A DNA stretch of 60,030 nucleotides from Bacteroidales bacterium (GTDB lineage Bacteria; Bacteroidota; Bacteroidia; Bacteroidales; UBA932): NCBI GenBank assembly GCA_017469845.1, contig JAFUFP010000022.1, positions 1 to 60,030 of the forward strand. Reading direction: 5' to 3'. Positions 29,292 through 35,571 of the stretch are shown here, in pieces. Numbering within the stretch: position 1 is the stretch's first letter; the number at the start of each line of letters is the position of its first letter. The notes beneath the pieces are model-generated. The model did not search any database. It was given only the letters and a program-made list of their open reading frames with translations, and was not told the origin of the DNA. The position numbers and the translations under genes are program-made.

Positions 29292-29531
29292 CTATTTCCA
29301 GAGGTCGTTTACTTGCCTTGCGGCCTCCGTCCTGAGGTCTTGAAGCGATCCAAGGGTAACGCAAATTTTTCTCCATTGCACGGGGCTTTCAGTTTCTGCC
29401 GTTGCGACGGCATCGGAAAGTGTGTCGATCAACTCCATTGCGTCTTCGATCGTGTCCAGAGCTGCCGAAAGGGCCGCCCGTCTTGTGTCGGTGTCTGCAA
29501 GGTTGTGTCCTTGCCTAAGTTCTCGTATCAT
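29292..29531 (-). CDS. 79-residue helical protein of unknown function (element)
   Basis: I do not recognise a family. Predicted to be almost wholly helical, rich in Ala, Leu, Asp and Glu (LSDAVATAETESPVQW, SLQDLRTEAARQVNDLWK), with no membrane segment or Cys motif. It starts 3 nt after the 82-residue gene ends and is followed by a terminator, so it is the last gene of the element's leftward transcript. Tight spacing with its neighbour supports it being real. Confidence 0.6.
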   Translation of the reverse strand: MIRELRQGHNLADTDTRRAALSAALDTIEDAMELIDTLSDAVATAETESPVQWRKICVTLGSLQDLRTEAARQVNDLWK

Positions 29532-29534
29532 AAC

Positions 29535-29783
29535 TTAAAAAATTTGGTGGTTGTTGTCTATCTCGGCATCCAGCACGCCCGAAGGGGTGACCGTCAGGCG
29601 GTGCGCCAATGCTTTTAACTTTTGCGATATGGTCGTTTGCTTGACTTCCAGGACTCGCAGGTAGCCGTATGTGGTCTTGCCTTCCCGGTAGTCGTTCAGT
29701 GCGTCCCCGTGGGCCTTTATGATGCCGTCGAGCTGTGCGTCAAGTTGCCGTATCTGGGTTTTTAGTGATTCTCGGTAAGTCAT
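29535..29783 (-). CDS. 82-residue helical protein of unknown function (element)
   Basis: No family recognised. Begins MTYRESLKTQIRQLDAQLDG and looks like a helical hairpin or coiled coil. The start resembles that of the 62-residue neighbour (MTRKEFLLREIRKNED), so the two may be distant paralogues. A terminator-like hairpin (29813-29846) lies between it and the gene upstream, so its expression may depend on read-through or on an unseen promoter. Confidence 0.6.
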   Translation of the reverse strand: MTYRESLKTQIRQLDAQLDGIIKAHGDALNDYREGKTTYGYLRVLEVKQTTISQKLKALAHRLTVTPSGVLDAEIDNNHQIF

Positions 29784-29812
29784 CCTGAAGGAGTTGAAAA
29801 GATTGAAAATGA

Positions 29813-29846
29813 ATAAAAGGGGCGGCCCTTCCGGGGATACCGCCCC
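29813..29846 (-). terminator. internal terminator or attenuator of the element
   Basis: Minus strand: GGGGCGG-N14-CCGCCCC followed by TTTTATTC, 15 nt after the stop of the 62-residue gene. Confidence 0.7.
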
Positions 29847-29860
29847 ACATAACCAAATAG

Positions 29861-30049
29861 TTAACGAAGCGGAGGAAGTTTTCCTCGCTCCCTCAAGAAG
29901 GCGTTCTTCGCCTCGATGATGTCCATTTGGAGGAGTGCGTCGGGGGTCTGCTCGAGGACTCGAGTATGCTTGGCGATCTCTTCCTTCGCCTTGGTGATGA
30001 TATCCTCGTTTTTGCGGATCTCACGAAGTAGAAATTCTTTTCTAGTCAT
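29861..30049 (-). CDS. 62-residue helical protein of unknown function (element)
   Basis: Not recognised. Charged, helical (MTRKEFLLREIRKNEDIITK) with a short Pro-rich end (KLPPLR). It begins 3 nt after the 290-residue gene stops, so translation is probably coupled. A terminator follows its stop. Confidence 0.6.
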   Translation of the reverse strand: MTRKEFLLREIRKNEDIITKAKEEIAKHTRVLEQTPDALLQMDIIEAKNAFLRERGKLPPLR

Positions 30050-30052
30050 ATG

Positions 30053-30925
30053 CTAATCTTCGTTAATGGGTTCTTGTTCTGGGTCTTCGGGGATGTCATC
30101 GGAGACACTTTCCCCGGTTGCGGTATCCTCCGGGACGCTCTGCCCGTCGGGGGTGTCGGTCTGGGTGAAATGGGCGGAATAACTCCTATATTCGTCCGCC
30201 TTAAAACGACGTGTGACTCCCAGCATTGCGCCAACGGTTTCGATATGGGCGTCTCGCTCCATCTCTTCCAGGGTTGCGTGACGGTGGCCGTTCAGCATAT
30301 ACACCAAGAAAGCCTCATCGTCGAGGGGCAAATATTGCTCCTGCGCCATATAGCTCCCTGCAAGTGTTTTGACGAGGTTAACGGCATCATATCCTTTTTC
30401 CTCGAGTTCACGCAGTGCTTTTGCCGCTCGGGAGATCCTCCCGGCATCGGCTGCGATGTCGTCAGGAAGCGGTACGGTCAGCGATTCCCGCATACGATCC
30501 CGGACTTTTTCAGCCTCGACAACGAGCGCCCCGTATTCGTCGAGGTGGATTTCTCCGGCCTTCAGGGGAAGATCGGCAAGGGTGGAGGTGAAAAAGCGGT
30601 GCAGCTCGTCAACGGTTTTTCTAACTTCGGGATCGATGCGGGATACTGCGACCTCCTGCCAACTTTCCGTCAGGAAGTGATCGACGCCTAAACGCTTGGC
30701 GGCTTCTTTGGCCGTACGTCTGACGAGGTCGACGAGGCCTTCCGTACCTCTTCGCATAATGGTCAACTGCCATTTCTCGTCGGTGGGGTAGTCCACTTTC
30801 TTGAGCGCCTGAGAAAGGGCCGGAAGGAGCTTTTCGAGGTCGTCCAGTCGTCTGGACAACTCGTTATAACGGGCAACATCGAACGATACGTAGCGGTCGC
30901 CCTGCTTCGTTATGGTTTTCTGCAT
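30053..30925 (-). CDS. 290-residue protein of unknown function with acidic tail (element)
   Basis: Not recognised as any family. Residues 1-235 look helical, with a leucine-rich coiled-coil stretch near 18-45 (YNELSRRLDDLEKLLPALSQ). The last 40 residues are strongly acidic (SVPEDTATGESVSDDIPEDP), a pattern seen in phage and plasmid DNA-mimic or inhibitor proteins, but that is only a resemblance. Its leader holds several GGTTAC repeats. It could be a replication accessory protein, an interference factor, or a packaging or transfer protein; nothing here decides. Confidence 0.75.
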   Translation of the reverse strand: MQKTITKQGDRYVSFDVARYNELSRRLDDLEKLLPALSQALKKVDYPTDEKWQLTIMRRGTEGLVDLVRRTAKEAAKRLGVDHFLTESWQEVAVSRIDPEVRKTVDELHRFFTSTLADLPLKAGEIHLDEYGALVVEAEKVRDRMRESLTVPLPDDIAADAGRISRAAKALRELEEKGYDAVNLVKTLAGSYMAQEQYLPLDDEAFLVYMLNGHRHATLEEMERDAHIETVGAMLGVTRRFKADEYRSYSAHFTQTDTPDGQSVPEDTATGESVSDDIPEDPEQEPINED

Positions 30926-30944
30926 ATTGTTGTTTTTTTTATAA

Positions 30945-30989
30945 GGTTACTTTTTCGGGTTACTTTTGAGGTTACCGAGGTTAGGTTAC
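30945..30989. repeat. cluster of GGTTAC repeats (iteron-like)
   Basis: GGTTAC at 30945, 30958, 30970 and 30984, with GGTTAG at 30979. Spacings are 13, 12, 9 and 5 nt. They lie between the primase-helicase gene and the 290-residue gene, next to an alternating AT stretch (30993-31015). They may be operator sites for the downstream gene or binding sites at an origin. Confidence 0.55.
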
Positions 30990-31016
30990 TTTACATATAT
31001 ACATACGTATATATAC

Positions 31017-31050
31017 CTAGGTGGGCACCTTTATAGGGGTGCCCCCCTAG
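31017..31050 (-). other. 13-bp hairpin across the stop codon of the primase-helicase gene
   Basis: Arms CTAGGTGGGCACC and GGTGCCCCCCTAG pair at 12 of 13 positions around a loop that holds the TAA stop. On the minus strand it is followed by an AT-rich stretch without a proper T tract, so it may be a weak terminator or a stabilising element. Confidence 0.55.
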
Positions 31051-33088
31051 AAATATTGATTTTATAGCCGTCGTTAACCTTCACGATGTCATGATGGGAG
31101 TACAATTCCGAAATGGCCTTTTTTGCCGTGCCCGCCTTGATGCTGCGGTTAACGCACAACTGCACCAAATGTTTATGGGTATACGTCTGCCCCTCCGTCA
31201 TCAACGACAGCAATATTTCTTTTGCGGTCTTTGGCACGGGTGCGGGTTCGCTCCCCCATAAGACGGGGTCACCCGTTGCCCGGTCGCGTGTGAAATAGTA
31301 CTCGTCGAATGGCGCGCCCCGATAATCCGCGGGCGATACCTTTATGCTGCCGTCGGTGTCTTCCAGGAGGATGGAAGCGTACACTTTCCGTTGCAGTTCG
31401 CTGCCGATATGCCCGTCGACCTTCATGCCGTCGGGGCGCATATGCGCCACTACCACGACCGCGGCATCGTATTCGCTGCCCCATTTCATCAACCTGCGTA
31501 CTATCTCCCTCGATGCGGCCAGGTCGTTGGTATCTTCGACAAGGTCGCGCGCTCCGTCGATGACGACAAGGTCGCGCGGGCACTCCCGCAAGGATTGCTC
31601 GATGAGGCGGACGCACTCCTCCGCGTTGGATCGACGCAAGCTCATAACCTGGAAGGTGTCGTCATTTCTGGATATCTCCTTCCCCGAAAGGCGGGAGATC
31701 CTTTCGACGTGTTGCGCCAAGGGTGCGTCCCCCTGCTCCGTATCCACCAACAACACCCGCAACGGGGCGATAGGTTCGATGTTGAGGACTGCCGCCCCGC
31801 TGATGGCAGCGGCAATCATTGCCGCAATAAATGCGCTCTTGCCGACCTTCTGCTTTCCCGTAACGAGGCATATTTCCCCGCGCGGGGCGAATGACTCACC
31901 GTTAACCGAAATGAGGTTTTCCGGCTGCGGCCTTTCGCCAGGGTAAAAGAGCATATCCCGCCATGACGGGCCGACGTTCGGGAGTATTCCGTATTTTTCG
32001 CAGAATTGGAAAAGTTTTGCGATGGTCGCCTCCGGCAGTCCGTTGCGGTCGAAGTACCCCGGCCTCGCCATTTCGCGGTATTTTGCTATGTCCGCGTCCG
32101 GGCCGCATTTCGGCCAAAGTGCAGCGAAGCGGATATATAGTTCTTCCCCCGCATCGCCCAGGGTGCGGGCCATTCCAGCGGTGATCGCCAGCCAGGCGAC
32201 GCGGTCGTCGGGCAGAATTATTTCACCTTTGCCGACCTTCTTCTCAAGTTGGGAAATGACGCTTTCGGCACTGGCGAGGACTTCCGCTCTATTGGCGTTT
32301 TCCGGCCTCCTGGCGGGCTTTTGCGGTGCGGGTGGCGTATCTTCTTCACCGCCTCCAAAATAGGCCGTCATTTGGCGTATATCGTCAATTGTGAGTGCGG
32401 GGGCGTCGTTTTCAACTTGCAGGATGCACGAATACCGATGAGGGCGCGTGGGTGTGTCCTCTCCCTTTGCCGCTTTTGTGCCATATAACTTGCAACATCT
32501 GGACGGGTCGCTCACGTTTGTATCGATATCGGCAACTTGATGAAAATGTGAACGTAACGCGCGTAAAAGCCTATTCACTTTTTCGCTATCCTCCGGGGCG
32601 ATGTCTGCCTTATATATTACGTGGTAACCGTTCCCCGAATCTGCAAAAATATACGGCATCGGTTTGCCCGTCCAGAGCTTGACGGCAACCTTGTATAGGG
32701 TGTCCTTCTCGAAATCGGTTGCGCTGTCGTGGTTTTTTACCAAGCGGTCAACGTCCACCAAAATATAACGTATGCGTTTGATGTCCTCCGACCTGACGGT
32801 GTGCCCGCCTGAGGCGAAGTCGTGATAAGACGCATCACGCAAATACCCCTCCTTTAGCGGGTTCATCTGTACCCATGCGGCCTCCACGCCAAATGGCGAG
32901 GTAAACCGCTCCAGGGCGTTGACTGCGTCCTCGCCAGTGGCGAAAAAGCCGGAATACACCCTGCCCGGCTTACCGTCCTTTCCGGGTTCTTTGGTCTTTA
33001 TCCTTATGCCGACATCCTCGACCTTGTCGAAGGCTACCCCTTGAAATAATTCAAGGCTTCTTCTTACTTCTTCTGCGTTGATCTCCAT
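31031..33088 (-). CDS. primase-PriCT-RecA-like helicase fusion (element replication protein)
   Basis: Probable replication initiator of the element. Residues about 100-245 look like an archaeo-eukaryotic-type primase core (ILVDVDR, SGNGYHVIYK, DTNVSDPSRCCKLYGTKAAK). Residues about 285-360 resemble a primase C-terminal (PriCT) domain. A RecA-like, RepA-type ATPase follows, with Walker A GKQKVGKS at 411-418 and Walker B DLVVIDGARD; AAVVVVAHMR fits the sensor strand. The last 65 residues look like a winged helix. 685 residues. It overlaps the Cys-rich gene upstream by 25 nt. Family roles of the domains are established; assignment by eye is tentative for the primase part. Confidence 0.83.
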   Translation of the reverse strand: MEINAEEVRRSLELFQGVAFDKVEDVGIRIKTKEPGKDGKPGRVYSGFFATGEDAVNALERFTSPFGVEAAWVQMNPLKEGYLRDASYHDFASGGHTVRSEDIKRIRYILVDVDRLVKNHDSATDFEKDTLYKVAVKLWTGKPMPYIFADSGNGYHVIYKADIAPEDSEKVNRLLRALRSHFHQVADIDTNVSDPSRCCKLYGTKAAKGEDTPTRPHRYSCILQVENDAPALTIDDIRQMTAYFGGGEEDTPPAPQKPARRPENANRAEVLASAESVISQLEKKVGKGEIILPDDRVAWLAITAGMARTLGDAGEELYIRFAALWPKCGPDADIAKYREMARPGYFDRNGLPEATIAKLFQFCEKYGILPNVGPSWRDMLFYPGERPQPENLISVNGESFAPRGEICLVTGKQKVGKSAFIAAMIAAAISGAAVLNIEPIAPLRVLLVDTEQGDAPLAQHVERISRLSGKEISRNDDTFQVMSLRRSNAEECVRLIEQSLRECPRDLVVIDGARDLVEDTNDLAASREIVRRLMKWGSEYDAAVVVVAHMRPDGMKVDGHIGSELQRKVYASILLEDTDGSIKVSPADYRGAPFDEYYFTRDRATGDPVLWGSEPAPVPKTAKEILLSLMTEGQTYTHKHLVQLCVNRSIKAGTAKKAISELYSHHDIVKVNDGYKINISRGAPL

Positions 33089-33285
33089 AATGCGCTATGC
33101 CAGTTTAAATAGGTTTCGCAATAATGCAGTCTGGGATACCAACACCTGGTCCAGTTGGGGCAGCGGTAGCAAGGCGCAACTTGCACACTTAAAGATATTT
33201 TCGTATCTTTGTTTTCGGGTATTGTGCAAGTTGTGACGATTGCCTCCGCTCCTTCTGGGGTGGGGGTTTTTCGTATCTCGTCCAT
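33064..33285 (-). CDS. 73-residue Cys-rich protein, possible zinc-binding (element)
   Basis: Contains CYRCPNWTRCWYPRLHYC, giving Cys-x2-Cys-x5-Cys-x7-Cys, a plausible zinc site. It starts 6 nt after the xis-like gene and overlaps the primase-helicase start by 25 nt, the spacing of a coupled operon. No known family recognised. Caution: it is short, and the overlap means the frame could be a by-product of the genes around it. Confidence 0.55.
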   Translation of the reverse strand: MDEIRKTPTPEGAEAIVTTCTIPENKDTKISLSVQVAPCYRCPNWTRCWYPRLHYCETYLNWHSALWRSTQKK

Positions 33286-33291
33286 TGCTTT

Positions 33292-33597
33292 TTACCGACT
33301 ATGTTTGTACCTGGAAATTTCCCCGCTTTCCACCTTGGCCCGGAGGTCGGACATATCCACCAACGTACGACGGCCTATCTTCGTAATACGGAAAGCTCCC
33401 TTGTTGGCGAGAGAATGAAACGTAGGTTTCGAGATTTTGAGAAAGTCGCAAACCTCCTGACGTGTCCCCAACACCCCCTCGACGGGAGGGCAGGAAATCA
33501 TACGATCATAGACTTTTTCGGCAGCCTCTTCGGCAGCTTGGGCGATGATCGCCCGCAGGTCGTCGGATGACATTCCGACAATGCTAGAAATATTCAT
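33292..33597 (-). CDS. excisionase-like helix-turn-helix protein
   Basis: 101 residues. The C-terminal half (about 45-95: VLGTRQEVCDFLKISKPTFH, then ITKIGRRTLVDMSDLRAKVE) is the MerR-like winged helix of Xis/HTH_17 excisionases; the N-terminal half is helical. It is the first gene of the xis-Cys-primase operon and lies beside the integrase gene, so it probably directs excision and may also regulate. Its leader is unusually structured. Confidence 0.85.
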   Translation of the reverse strand: MNISSIVGMSSDDLRAIIAQAAEEAAEKVYDRMISCPPVEGVLGTRQEVCDFLKISKPTFHSLANKGAFRITKIGRRTLVDMSDLRAKVESGEISRYKHSR

Positions 33598-33603
33598 TTC
33601 TAT

Positions 33604-33702
33604 TTTAATTTTTCAGCCGTTCAAGCGGAGCGGCACGCAATACGGTGAAAGGGCCGTATTACCCTTTTTTTTCTGCCACACCTCCATAACTGAAAAATTA
33701 AA
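33604..33702 (-). promoter_or_regulatory. structured leader of the xis-rep operon (alternative hairpins or pseudoknot)
   Basis: Outer arms of 13 bp (33604-33616 and 33690-33702, core TTAATTTTTCAG/CTGAAAAATTAA) enclose two overlapping stems. In the minus-strand RNA, AAAGGG-U-AAUACGG-CCCUUU-CA-CCGUAUU can form AAAGGG/CCCUUU or AAUACGG/CCGUAUU, or both as a pseudoknot. On the plus strand the AATACGG/CCGTATT hairpin is followed by ACCC and eight T, like the terminator of an antisense RNA. Confidence 0.55.
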
Positions 33703-33759
33703 TTGTTAACCTATGGATATTCGGGTGGCTTACCAAGCAGTAGCCCGAAATTCCAAGTG

Positions 33760-33791
33760 CAAAACAAACATTTTTATTTCACTTCTGCAAA
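33760..33791 (-). promoter_or_regulatory. likely promoter of the xis-rep operon
   Basis: Minus strand: TTTG (33788-33791), 20 bases, TTGTTTTG (33760-33767), one mismatch to TAnnTTTG. It would give a leader of about 155 nt that contains the structured region at 33604-33702. Confidence 0.5.
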
Positions 33792-33965
33792 TTTTCCACG
33801 AAAAAATTATTCAAATTCTTTAGTGTAACCTCTTGTATAATAAAATATTATTATATCTTATCTAATCGTGTGAAAGTCACGCAAAAAATAAAAATAAAAT
33901 TTGGGGGGACTTGATGCGGTGTTGTTTGACCGTGTCTTACCCCCACCCCCACCCACCGTCAGGGA
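33792..33965. other. AT-rich non-coding region between int and the xis operon
   Basis: Very AT-rich from 33792 to 33905 (for example TAATAAAATATTATTATATC), followed by a C-rich tract (33940-33957). No gene is seen. The low stability would suit a DNA-unwinding region of an origin, but no iterons lie within it. Confidence 0.4.
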
Positions 33966-33998
33966 CGAAAAAGAAGGGAGAACGTTTCCGCTCTCCCT
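33966..33998 (-). terminator. integrase gene terminator
   Basis: Minus strand: AGGGAGAGCG-N4-CGTTCTCCCT, a 10-bp stem with one mismatch, followed by TCTTTTTCG. It starts 19 nt after the integrase stop, so int and the xis operon are separate transcripts. Confidence 0.75.
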
Positions 33999-34016
33999 CG
34001 ATTGGTCCGTCTCTCT

Positions 34017-35369
34017 CTAGAAAGTACGAAAGTATTGTGTCTGCATTATCTTTTTTGCCCGGTCTTCCTCTTTGGCACGTATGTATGTCTGGACTATCTC
34101 AATAGATTCGTGCCCGGTTACCTCGGCAATCGAACCAAGGGATAAGCCTTGATTCCACATTATTGTGACGGCAGTACGTCGTGCGGTGTGAGAAGTCACG
34201 AACTTGTAGCGGGGCGCTTCGATTACGGTATTTTCTCCTCCAATATTCTTGACTACTTCCGTATTGTCATTTATTCCTGCTAGTTGCGCTATTTCTTTTA
34301 TATAGCGGTTTACTATCTGCTCGTTAAAACCGAAAAGTTTGCCGTTATACCGTGCCAATATTTCGCCTATCGCCTTGTTGATAGGGATAAATACGAATTT
34401 CTTCGTCTTCTTCTGCTGGATTTTAAGGTAGCGAAAGCCATCTTTAGCGGTCTTTATGTTGTCCGGCCCGACTCCCCAGTCGGAAACCCTTTGCCCAGTA
34501 TAGCACCCGAAAAGGAACATATCACGCACCTGCGAATATATTGCAGGTTTTTCGCTTAGGTCGACATCGCGCAGACTCTTGACTTCTTCCTCGGTTAGGG
34601 CTATTGCTCCCTCCGGGCCGCTCTTCGATGTTGTATCATCGTTCAGTTTGGGCACTTTCGGGTGAACGTCGGTATATCCCCAGCCCTTGCCGAAGTTCAC
34701 GACCGCGCGAATTTGACCAAATAAGAACTTCATCGTCTTATCGTTGTACTTCGCCCCGGTATTCCGTGTTCGAAAATAGTTTGCTATATCGAAGAAAGTC
34801 GTCTCCTTGCCGAAGTCGTCCCAATTGAGCATACGCCCACGATTCGTCATATACTCCTTTATACACCGCCTCAATTGGGCATATCCCGTTAATGTGTTCT
34901 TTGCTGCCTTTCTTGTCGTGTCCGGGCGACGATTAGAGCCTTCGTTCTCGATGATCATATCAAGAAACGCCAGGAAAGAGATTTTCTTCGATTCTTCCTC
35001 TTCCTTGCGTTTGCGGTTCTCTTCATCCATCAGGCGTTTCCGCTCCTCCTCTTCCGCTGCCCTTTTTTTGGCGATCTCCTCGGCAAAGACGATGTTATGA
35101 ACTATGGCCTTCGCTCTTTCAAGAGTAAGTCCTGACGGAATTTCCGCATCTAGTTGTGATTTGATCGATTCCCGCTTTTGTATGATTAACGGATGCCTTT
35201 TCTTGTAGGTTTCCGTTTTGGTGTCGGATTCCCTGCTCTTGAGCCACTCTTTCGCGTCGACTTCAAGGCCGGAGGCAAATTTTAGATTGATTTTGGGGTT
35301 TGAAGACTGGACACGGACAATAAAAATTGCCGTTCCTTCGTTCTTTGAAAGTTTAAAAGTCGTTGCCAT
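34017..35369 (-). CDS. tyrosine recombinase (integrase) of the element
   Basis: Catalyses integration at the ATPase 3' end. The start at 35369 (MATTFKLSKNEGTAIFIVRV) gives 450 residues; the longer frame begins with unlikely sequence. N-terminal arm-binding domain (about 1-75), a Glu/Lys-rich helical insert (about 100-140), SAM-like core-binding domain (about 140-245), then the catalytic domain with Arg in CYTGQRVSDW, HTARRT, GHESIEIVQ and the nucleophile Tyr in TYIRAKEE. Bacteroidota phage-integrase type. A -7 element and the right arm-type repeat lie just upstream. Confidence 0.93.
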   Translation of the reverse strand: MATTFKLSKNEGTAIFIVRVQSSNPKINLKFASGLEVDAKEWLKSRESDTKTETYKKRHPLIIQKRESIKSQLDAEIPSGLTLERAKAIVHNIVFAEEIAKKRAAEEEERKRLMDEENRKRKEEEESKKISFLAFLDMIIENEGSNRRPDTTRKAAKNTLTGYAQLRRCIKEYMTNRGRMLNWDDFGKETTFFDIANYFRTRNTGAKYNDKTMKFLFGQIRAVVNFGKGWGYTDVHPKVPKLNDDTTSKSGPEGAIALTEEEVKSLRDVDLSEKPAIYSQVRDMFLFGCYTGQRVSDWGVGPDNIKTAKDGFRYLKIQQKKTKKFVFIPINKAIGEILARYNGKLFGFNEQIVNRYIKEIAQLAGINDNTEVVKNIGGENTVIEAPRYKFVTSHTARRTAVTIMWNQGLSLGSIAEVTGHESIEIVQTYIRAKEEDRAKKIMQTQYFRTF

Positions 35370-35393
35370 TGCAGTATGTGAATTAGTCCACCA

Positions 35394-35401
35394 CAAAGAT
35401 A
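35394..35401 (-). promoter_or_regulatory. -7 element for the integrase gene
   Basis: TATCTTTG on the minus strand, 25 nt before the integrase start. The right arm-type repeat (35427-35450) covers the -33 region and upstream, so integrase or Xis binding could repress int. Confidence 0.6.
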
Positions 35402-35426
35402 CGAAAAACCAACGAAAGGGAGGCAA

Positions 35427-35450
35427 AAAAGTGTACTAAATTTGTACTAA
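35427..35450. repeat. right arm-type repeat of the element
   Basis: Partner of 28692-28715 in the same orientation, 23 of 24 bases identical. A related fragment, TTGTACTTAG, follows at 35465. It ends 99 bp from the attR repeat. Confidence 0.7.
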
Positions 35451-35484
35451 ATTTTAGTATTTTATTGTACTTAGTCAAACACCA

Positions 35485-35522
35485 AGAAAGAAGAAACCCC
35501 CTTCTAGAGATCTAGAAAAGGG
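35485..35522 (-). terminator. terminator just inside the right end of the element
   Basis: Minus strand: CCC-TT-TTCTAGA-TC-TCTAGAA-GGG with a two-base bulge, followed by GGTTTCTTCTTTC. It lies 29 nt past the ATPase stop, so it stops host transcription from entering the element. Confidence 0.6.
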
Positions 35523-35549
35523 TTTTAAAGTATACCTAAATTTAAGTTT

Positions 35550-35571
35550 CTTACTTCATTTCATAATAGAA
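35550..35571. repeat. attR: right copy of the 22-bp direct repeat
   Basis: Identical to 28574-28595. It forms the 3' end of the ATPase gene (FYYEMK-stop), which therefore stays whole after integration. Confidence 0.88.

Larger units (their letters stand above)
28574..35549. mobile_element. integrative element of about 7.0 kb (integrase, xis, primase-helicase), inserted in the 3' end of an ATPase gene
   Basis: Bounded by a 22-bp perfect direct repeat (28574-28595 and 35550-35571) that contains the last six codons and stop of the ATPase gene at 35551. All eight likely genes are on the minus strand, in the order int, xis-like, Cys-rich small protein, primase-helicase, four unrecognised proteins. 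The boundaries taken here include the left copy of the repeat. Replication and recombination genes are present; no relaxase, coupling protein, terminase, capsid, resistance or restriction gene was found. It could be a phage satellite, a cryptic integrative plasmid or a mobilisable island using host functions; the sequence does not decide between these. Confidence 0.85.

Noticed and set aside
30050..30691. 213-codon plus-strand frame opposite the 290-residue element gene
   Set aside because: All other element genes are on the minus strand and tightly spaced; this frame is Cys/Phe-rich noise.
28574..35549. CRISPR array, restriction-modification or known defence genes in the element
   Set aside because: No regular repeat-spacer pattern and no recognisable nuclease, methyltransferase or effector domain was found.
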